Below the pieces are notes generated by a model. It saw only the letters and a list, made by a program, of their open reading frames with translations, was not told where the DNA came from and made no database searches. This document shows positions 58,536 through 64,000 of a stretch of 64,000 nucleotides of DNA, piece after piece; positions within the stretch are counted from its first letter, which is position 1, and each line of letters starts with the position of its first letter. Both the position numbers and the translations under genes were made by a program. The DNA is from an uncultured Eubacteriales bacterium (GTDB taxonomy: Bacteria > Bacillota > Clostridia > Christensenellales > Aristaeellaceae). The stretch spans positions 62,001 through 126,000 of the forward strand of contig CADAPM010000002.1 in assembly GCA_902789795.1 (NCBI GenBank), read 5' to 3'.

Positions 58536-60596
58536 ATGAAGAAGCATTATTTCAACCGAGAGCTCAGCTGGATCCGCTTCAACCGCCGCGTGCTGGAAGA
58601 GGCCGTAAACCCTGACAACCCGCTGCTGGAGCAGGGGAAGTTCCTTTCCATCTGTGAAAGCAACCTGGACGAGTTTTTCATGGTCCGCGTCGGTTCTCTG
58701 GAGCGCGATCTGACAGCCGGAAGCAAGGACCGGGATATCGCCGGGATGACGCCCAACGAGCAGCTGACGCGCATCCACATGGCGGTCAGGAAACAGGTGG
58801 CGCGCCAGTACGAGATCTATAATCAGATATACACCCCCCATCTTCGGGCGGCGGGTATCTATCTGCTGAAAACGAAGGAACTGGACAATGCCCAGAGCGA
58901 CTGGGCGGAGGAGTACTTTAACAAAGAGGTGGCTCCTCTCCTGACCCCCTATGCCATCGATCCGCGCAGGCCCTTTCCCCTGCTGGCGCCGCGCTGTCTG
59001 CACCTGGCGGCCCTTCTGCCGCCCCGCAACGCCGGACAGCCGCTCCGGTTCGCCCTGCTGCCGGTGCCCCAGAACCTGGACAGCGTGATCGCGCTGCCGG
59101 AAGGGGATGGGCGTTTCCGCGGGATACTGCTGGAAGACCTGATCATTGCCAACGCCCAGAAGGTGTTCGGCTGCCGTCCCGTGATCTGCCAGCCGTTCCG
59201 GATCACCAGGAATCAGGATTTCTACTACAATGACTCTAACGCCCAGGCTCTGATCATTGAAATGCGCAAAAACCTGAAGCGCAGGAAGTTCGGCCGTATC
59301 GTGCGTCTCGAAATCCCTGAAAAGTTCGACAACCGGCTGCTATTGCAGCTCAAGAAGTACCTGGGAGTGAACGCGAGGGCGATCTTCTACATCCCCGGCC
59401 CGATCAACCTGAACTTCTTCATGAAACAGATCTCGGGGCTCGAAGGCTTCGATGATCTCCGGTTCCCGCCCTATCAGCCCCGCGTTGACGAGTGCTTCAA
59501 GGAAGACAAGAGCATTTTCGAGGTCATCAAGGAAAAGCAGAATATCTTCCTGCATCATCCCTATGATTCTTTCGAGCCGGTTTTGAAGCTGCTGGACACC
59601 GCCGCGGAAGATCCGGACGTGCTGGCCATCAAGCAGACCCTGTACCGCGTGAGCGGCAAGAGCCCGGTGGTCGCCGCCCTGGAGCGCGCGGCGCGCAACG
59701 GCAAGCAGGTCACCGTGCTGATCGAGGTGCGCGCCCGCTTTGACGAAGAGAACAACATCAACTGGTGTACGACCCTCGAAAAGGCCGGCTGTCACGTGAT
59801 CTACGGCGTGCCGAACTACAAGTGTCATTCCAAGATCACCCTGATCATCCGCCGCGAGGGCGGCACACTCTCCCGCTATGTGCACCTGGGCACCGGCAAC
59901 TATAATGACGTGACCGCCCGGCTGTACACGGATATGGCGCTGTTGACAGCTGATCCGGTCATCGGACTGGACGCCAGCGCCTTCTTCAACAATGTGACCG
60001 GCTTCGGAGACGCGCAGCCCATGAACAAACTGGTGGCCTCCCCGGACGATATCCGCGACCGGCTGTTCGACCTCATGCACGACGAGGTCAAGGCCGCTGA
60101 GGACGAAGAGCCCTGCGGCATCATCATGAAAGCCAACGGCCTGACGGACAAGAAGATGATCAACGCGATCTACAGGACGGCTGATAAGGGCGTTCCCATT
60201 ACCCTGATCGTGCGCGGCCCCTGTTGTCTGGACCTGAAAGGCCACCCCAACATCCATGTCCGTTCCATCGTCGGCCGTTTCCTGGAGCATGCCCGCGTAT
60301 ACTGCTTCACCCATCGGGGCGAGCCCGTGGTCTATCTCTCCAGCGCCGACCTGATGACCCGCAACCTGGACAAGCGCGTCGAACTGATGTTCCCGATCGA
60401 GGACCTTGAGATCAGCGCCCGCATCCAGCAGGAGCTCCGCTTTGAGTTAGAAGACAATATGAAGGCCTGGGAGCTCAGAAAAAACGGCAGCTACTACCGC
60501 GCGGAAAAGAAACCGCCTTACATGAACGCTCAGGAGCAGGACATCCGTCTTGCAGACCCGCTCTACAGCGGAACCCAGGAAGGAGATATCCAGTAA
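58536..60596 (+). CDS. ppk: Polyphosphate kinase
   Basis: A 686-aa PPK1. It begins with the N domain [15 protein letters not shown], then the head domain, then two phospholipase-D-like catalytic halves: the His of [19 protein letters not shown] (about residue 450, the phosphorylated histidine region), the KCHSK segment before it, LKQTLYRVS as [10 protein letters not shown], and [12 protein letters not shown] in the second half. PPK1 builds polyphosphate from ATP. Length is normal. The gene follows the metallophosphoesterase by 15 bp and ends 4 bp before cysE. Confidence 0.95.
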   Translation: MKKHYFNRELSWIRFNRRVLEEAVNPDNPLLEQGKFLSICESNLDEFFMVRVGSLERDLTAGSKDRDIAGMTPNEQLTRIHMAVRKQVARQYEIYNQIYTPHLRAAGIYLLKTKELDNAQSDWAEEYFNKEVAPLLTPYAIDPRRPFPLLAPRCLHLAALLPPRNAGQPLRFALLPVPQNLDSVIALPEGDGRFRGILLEDLIIANAQKVFGCRPVICQPFRITRNQDFYYNDSNAQALIIEMRKNLKRRKFGRIVRLEIPEKFDNRLLLQLKKYLGVNARAIFYIPGPINLNFFMKQISGLEGFDDLRFPPYQPRVDECFKEDKSIFEVIKEKQNIFLHHPYDSFEPVLKLLDTAAEDPDVLAIKQTLYRVSGKSPVVAALERAARNGKQVTVLIEVRARFDEENNINWCTTLEKAGCHVIYGVPNYKCHSKITLIIRREGGTLSRYVHLGTGNYNDVTARLYTDMALLTADPVIGLDASAFFNNVTGFGDAQPMNKLVASPDDIRDRLFDLMHDEVKAAEDEEPCGIIMKANGLTDKKMINAIYRTADKGVPITLIVRGPCCLDLKGHPNIHVRSIVGRFLEHARVYCFTHRGEPVVYLSSADLMTRNLDKRVELMFPIEDLEISARIQQELRFELEDNMKAWELRKNGSYYRAEKKPPYMNAQEQDIRLADPLYSGTQEGDIQ

Positions 60597-60600
60597 GCCC

Positions 60601-61266
60601 GTGTTTGACCAGCTGAGAGAAGAGATCAATACCGTACTCAGCCGTGACCCGGCTGTTCACAGGCGCTTGGAAGTCCTGCTTTGCTACCCGGGCTTCCGCG
60701 CCATCCTGCGCCACAGAAGGGCGCATAAAGCCTACAAGCATGGACATTATCTTTATGCCCGCCTCCTTTCCCAGCGCACCCGCAGGAAGACCGGCATAGA
60801 GATCCACCCCGGCGCTCAGATCGGCAAACGCCTGTTCATCGACCACGGCAGCGGCGTTGTGATCGGTGAGACCGCCATCATCGGGGACGACGTGACGCTT
60901 TACCAGGGCGTGACCCTGGGCGGTACCGGCAAGGATACTGGCAAGCGCCATCCGACCATCGGCAATCATGTCACGATCGGCGCGGGCGCCAAGGTGCTGG
61001 GGCCCATCACGATTGGCGACCATGTGAAGATCGGCGCGGGCGCGGTGGTCCTGAAGGACGTGCCGAGCCACTGTACCGTGGTCGGCAATCCGGGCCGGGT
61101 GGTCCGCAGGTATGGCCAGGTGCCGGATATCGACCTGGAGCACGGCAACCTGCCCGATCCCGTGCTCGACAGGATCACCTCGCTCCAGAAAGAACTGGAC
61201 AATCTGCGTGAAAACATTGATACGACAGCAAAGCATAAAGAAACACACGGAGGAAACGATCGATGA
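60601..61266 (+). CDS. cysE: Serine O-acetyltransferase CysE
   Basis: A 221-aa serine acetyltransferase: helical N-terminus, then left-handed beta-helix hexapeptide repeats starting with [38 protein letters not shown] and [15 protein letters not shown], and a C-terminal tail GNPGRVVR typical of CysE. It makes O-acetylserine for cysteine synthesis. A GTG at 60601 is chosen: an AAGGAGATATC is at proper distance and it directly follows the ppk stop. The open frame extends further upstream into ppk. Start and stop of the following cysS overlap (ATGA). Confidence 0.94.
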   Translation: MFDQLREEINTVLSRDPAVHRRLEVLLCYPGFRAILRHRRAHKAYKHGHYLYARLLSQRTRRKTGIEIHPGAQIGKRLFIDHGSGVVIGETAIIGDDVTLYQGVTLGGTGKDTGKRHPTIGNHVTIGAGAKVLGPITIGDHVKIGAGAVVLKDVPSHCTVVGNPGRVVRRYGQVPDIDLEHGNLPDPVLDRITSLQKELDNLRENIDTTAKHKETHGGNDR

Positions 61267-62666
61267 AGTTATTCAACAGCGCAACCCGAAAAAAAGAAGA
61301 GCTCGTACCGGTGCACGAGGGCGAGATCCGCATGTATGCCTGCGGACCGACGGTCTATGACTATTTCCACATCGGCAACGCCCGTCCGTTCATCGTATTC
61401 GATGTCCTGCGCCGTTACCTGGAATTCCGCGGCTTCAAGGTGACCTTTGTGCAGAATTTCACGGATATCGACGATAAGATGATCCGCCGCGCGAACCAGG
61501 AAAACATCACCGTCAAGGAGCTCGGCGACCGCTTCATTGAAGAATACTACAAAGACGCATCAGCGCTGGGCATCCGTCCGGCCACAGTTCATCCCCGGGC
61601 CACCGAGCACATCGGCGATATCATCAAGCTGATCAAGCGCCTCGAAAAGAACGGCCTCACCTATTGCGTCAATGGCGACGTATACTTTGATACCAAGGCC
61701 TATCCGGGCTACGGCAAGCTTTCCGGACAGAATTTGGATGACCTCGAAGCTGGCGCGCGCATCGACGTGGACACTGACAAGAAGCACCCGGCTGACTTTG
61801 CCCTGTGGAAGGCCGCCAAGCCCGGCGAGCCCTCCTGGAACAGCCCCTGGGGCCAGGGCCGTCCCGGCTGGCACATCGAATGCTCCGCGATGAGCATGAA
61901 GTACCTCGGCGAGACCTTCGATATCCACGGCGGCGGAAAAGACCTGCTCTTCCCCCATCATGAAAACGAGGTCGCGCAGGCGGAAGGCGCTACCGGCAAG
62001 CCCCTCGCCCATTACTGGCTGCACAACGGCTTTATCAATATCGACAACGAGAAGATGTCCAAATCTGCCGGCAACTTCTTCACGGTCCGCGATATCCTGA
62101 AGGAGTACTCCCCCGAAGACGTGCGCTTCTTCATGCTGAGCGCGCACTACCGCAGCCCGCTGAATTTCAGCCGGGACATGATCTCCCAGGCCCACGCTTC
62201 CCTGGTGCGCCTATACAACGCCCGGGACCAGCTCTTATTCCTGCAAGGTCATGCACAAGACCATGCGCCGACTGAAAAGGATGCGGAATTCTCCGCGCGG
62301 CTGCCTGAATATACTGACCGCTTCGTCGCCGCGATGGACGACGACCTGAACACAGCGGATGCGCTGGGTGTGCTGTTCAGCCTGATCCAGGACATAAATC
62401 TGTCCCTCAATGCCGATTCCGCCCTTTCCGTGATCATCAAAGCTTATGAGACCCTGACCTCCATCACGGATGTCCTCGGCCTCCTGATGCAGAAGGCGGA
62501 GATCAAGCTCCCCGACGACATCCAGGCCTTAGTGGACGCCCGCGCCGAGGCGCGCAAGAATAAGGATTGGAAACAGTCCGACGAGCTGCGCGCCCAGCTT
62601 CAGCAGCGGGGATATATTGTGGAGGACACCGCCCAGGGACAGAGCGTCCGCCGTTCGATCCAGTAA
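61263..62666 (+). CDS. cysS: Cysteinyl-tRNA synthetase
   Basis: A 467-aa class I synthetase of normal length. HIGN (36-39), the Zn-site cysteine region [11 protein letters not shown] (about 24-34), HIECSAM (about 207), and KMSKS (264-268) are all present, followed by the DALR-type anticodon-binding part. It charges tRNA-Cys. The cysE-cysS pairing is classic in Firmicutes. Its stop overlaps the start of the next gene (TAATG). Confidence 0.97.
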   Translation: MKLFNSATRKKEELVPVHEGEIRMYACGPTVYDYFHIGNARPFIVFDVLRRYLEFRGFKVTFVQNFTDIDDKMIRRANQENITVKELGDRFIEEYYKDASALGIRPATVHPRATEHIGDIIKLIKRLEKNGLTYCVNGDVYFDTKAYPGYGKLSGQNLDDLEAGARIDVDTDKKHPADFALWKAAKPGEPSWNSPWGQGRPGWHIECSAMSMKYLGETFDIHGGGKDLLFPHHENEVAQAEGATGKPLAHYWLHNGFINIDNEKMSKSAGNFFTVRDILKEYSPEDVRFFMLSAHYRSPLNFSRDMISQAHASLVRLYNARDQLLFLQGHAQDHAPTEKDAEFSARLPEYTDRFVAAMDDDLNTADALGVLFSLIQDINLSLNADSALSVIIKAYETLTSITDVLGLLMQKAEIKLPDDIQALVDARAEARKNKDWKQSDELRAQLQQRGYIVEDTAQGQSVRRSIQ

Positions 62667-63229
62667 TGAAGACAGAGCTGACAGCCGCCGAGAGATTCGA
62701 GGCAGACAAACTGCAGCGTGACTTTGAGGCCTGTTCGGAAATGCTGGACAGGTATTTCGAGCCCTGGATCTCGGCAGCGTATCACAAACTCATACAATGG
62801 CTCAAGCGCTTGGGATTCCGCTGGGAACCCCTGCGCGTCGTCGGTCTGACTGTCAGCCTTATCGTACTGCTGGGCACAGCGCTGTTCCTCGTCACAGATA
62901 CAGTGATCGCATCCCAGCGCAAAGCAGATGTTTATTCGATCGATCACAGCTCAGCGTTGATCGCTGTTGAGGACGCAGACGCTTCTGCGGTCACGCGTTC
63001 GATCCCGGACGCTCCCCTGATCAGCATCAACCATGCATCAGCCGACGAGCTGCGCACACTGCCCGGCATCGGCCCGGTCATCGCCCAGAGGATCATTGAG
63101 GAGCGGGAACATAACGGCCTCTTCCATTACCCTGAGGACCTGATGTGTGTGCCGGGTATCGGGAAAAAGACCTTGGCCAGGATTGCTCCCTACCTGTACT
63201 TTGAACCGGAGAATTTTGAGCACCCCTGA
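62666..63229 (+). CDS. Membrane-anchored helix-hairpin-helix protein (ComEA-like)
   Basis: A 187-aa protein: cytoplasmic N-terminal helical part, one transmembrane helix (about residues 60-82), then a short linker and a C-terminal ComEA-type helix-hairpin-helix domain: ISINHASADELRTLPGIGPVIAQRIIEERE and VPGIGKKTLARIAPYL. ComEA is the DNA receptor for competence in Bacillus, but this protein has a longer N-terminus (about 60 residues) and no other competence gene is visible near, so the role may differ. TAATG overlap with cysS sets the start at 62666. Confidence 0.8.
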   Translation: MKTELTAAERFEADKLQRDFEACSEMLDRYFEPWISAAYHKLIQWLKRLGFRWEPLRVVGLTVSLIVLLGTALFLVTDTVIASQRKADVYSIDHSSALIAVEDADASAVTRSIPDAPLISINHASADELRTLPGIGPVIAQRIIEEREHNGLFHYPEDLMCVPGIGKKTLARIAPYLYFEPENFEHP

Positions 63230-63243
63230 GAAGGAAATGAACC

Positions 63244-64000
63244 ATGAACATACACGTGATCTGCAATCCCAAGTCCGGCAACGGCGAAGGAAAGACTGTA
63301 CTTCAAAAGACGGTGGCGTATTTCAGGGATCATGAGATCGCAGCCGCTTTTCACGAGACCCAAGGCCCCAAGCACGCCGTTGAACTGGCCGCACAGGCCG
63401 TGAAAGACGGAGCTGAAACGGTCATTGCGATCGGCGGCGACGGGACCCTGCATGAGGTGATCCAGAGTGTCGCGGGCACGAATACAGCCCTCGGCATCCT
63501 CCCCGCCGGTACCGGCAACGACTTTATCAAGACGATCCGCGTTCCCGTGGATACCGAACAGGCCCTGAGACTGATCCTGGAGGGAACGCCGAAACCTGTG
63601 GACACGGTCCGGATCAACGACCGGCTGTTCCTGAACGAATGCGGCTGCGGCTTTGACGTGATGGTGCTTGACTACGCCGAGAAAGCCAAGAAGATGGTCA
63701 AAGGCATTCTGCCCTATCTGTACGGCGTGCTCCAGACGATCTTTCACTTCAAAGACATCCACGTTTCCCTGTCCGTTGATGATGAAGAACCCCGGGAACG
63801 GGATATCCTGGTCCTGGCGGTCGGCAACGGACGCTTTATTGGCGGAGGCATCCCTATCGCGCCCAGCGCGATCCCCGATGATGGATTATTGGACGTGCTT
63901 GTGGTCCGCGGGATGACCAAACCGAGGATGCTGAGCGTCTTACCCGGCTTATTGCAGGGCAAGATCGAATCCTTCCCCGAGACCACCCACCAGCTGGCGC
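63244..64000 (+). CDS. Diacylglycerol kinase-family lipid kinase (YegS/BmrU-like), 3' end outside the window
   Basis: The first 252 residues are visible and the frame is open at the window edge. The catalytic domain pieces NPKSGNGEGK (residues 8-17), VIAIGGDGTLHEVIQ (about 60-74), and LGILPAGTGNDF (about 85-96) are characteristic of the DAGK/YegS/BmrU family, with a conserved NECGCGFDVMV afterward. Such kinases phosphorylate diacylglycerol or related lipids. In Firmicutes the DgkB protein recycles diacylglycerol from lipoteichoic acid synthesis. AAGGAAATGAACC is in front of the ATG. Complete length unknown. Confidence 0.9.
   Translation, partial: MNIHVICNPKSGNGEGKTVLQKTVAYFRDHEIAAAFHETQGPKHAVELAAQAVKDGAETVIAIGGDGTLHEVIQSVAGTNTALGILPAGTGNDFIKTIRVPVDTEQALRLILEGTPKPVDTVRINDRLFLNECGCGFDVMVLDYAEKAKKMVKGILPYLYGVLQTIFHFKDIHVSLSVDDEEPRERDILVLAVGNGRFIGGGIPIAPSAIPDDGLLDVLVVRGMTKPRMLSVLPGLLQGKIESFPETTHQLA

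Noticed and set aside
1-64000. CRISPR arrays, insertion sequences, prophage or integrase genes
   Set aside because: None was found: no spaced direct repeats, no transposase or integrase motifs, and gene order is housekeeping throughout.

Overview
The window is ordinary chromosome of a strictly anaerobic, fermentative Gram-positive bacterium of the Clostridia. The basis is RNase J, a YlbF protein, RqcH, GerMN and TSCPD proteins, a class III (oxygen-sensitive) ribonucleotide reductase, a sensory-type [FeFe]-hydrogenase locus, ferredoxin-style flavoproteins, and many sigma-A promoters with 17-bp spacers. Base composition is moderately GC-rich, and a cytosolic GH120 enzyme and a cellobiose phosphorylase suggest a gut or rumen organism living on plant oligosaccharides. 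I cannot name the genus. I saw no phage, insertion sequence, transposase or CRISPR array; nearly all coding space is accounted for.

Layout. 1-1.6 kb, minus strand: start of a uridine kinase-like gene, yajC, a YczE-type membrane gene broken by an amber codon, and tRNA-Ser. 1.7-10.2 kb, plus: tRNA-Leu followed by an RNase PH-RdgB fusion, a YfcE phosphodiesterase, rqcH, RNase J, YlbF, MltG and a U32 protein (RNA and wall housekeeping). 10.2-16.2 kb, plus: a thioredoxin-reductase-like flavoprotein without the usual NADPH motifs, a second FAD protein, a GH120 beta-xylosidase, a GT2 glycosyltransferase and a LUD-domain protein. 16.2-21.3 kb, plus: mgtE behind a leader with a short ORF and a long inverted repeat, then a large multi-pass membrane protein and a GerMN protein. 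21.3-23.5 kb, minus: flavin reductase, DUF218 protein and an RNA m5C methyltransferase. 24.0-27.4 kb, plus: nrdD with a fused thioredoxin domain, then a thioredoxin reductase, behind a promoter overlapped by an NrdR-like box. 27.4-29.2 kb, minus: birA and an S24 repressor. 29.3-33.4 kb, plus: cellobiose phosphorylase, NUDIX, GNAT, TSCPD and a 39-residue membrane protein. 33.3-40.1 kb, minus: DUF5711-hemW-secA-recQ operon. 40.2-41.8 kb, plus: mscL, a HAD phosphatase and VanZ. 41.8-47.8 kb, minus: CapA, phosphodiester glycosidase, Lgt-like and membrane genes, ending in a nuclease-SNF2 helicase fusion. 48.0-51.2 kb, plus: DRTGG, ATPase, [FeFe] hydrogenase, DRTGG and PHP genes. 51.2-57.0 kb, minus: phosphoglucomutase, then a glycerol-3-phosphate-dehydrogenase-like operon with a HAD phosphatase. 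57.4-64 kb, plus: a membrane metallophosphoesterase, ppk, cysE, cysS, a helix-hairpin-helix protein and the start of a diacylglycerol-kinase-like gene.

The most unusual items are the nuclease-SNF2 protein in an envelope operon, the mgtE leader, the self-contained NrdD-thioredoxin plus reductase unit, the hydrogenase locus whose H-cluster lacks the proton-relay cysteine, and the flavoprotein at 10.3 kb that looks like a ferredoxin-dependent flavin thioredoxin reductase. All functional statements are read from sequence motifs and family knowledge; no database search was possible.
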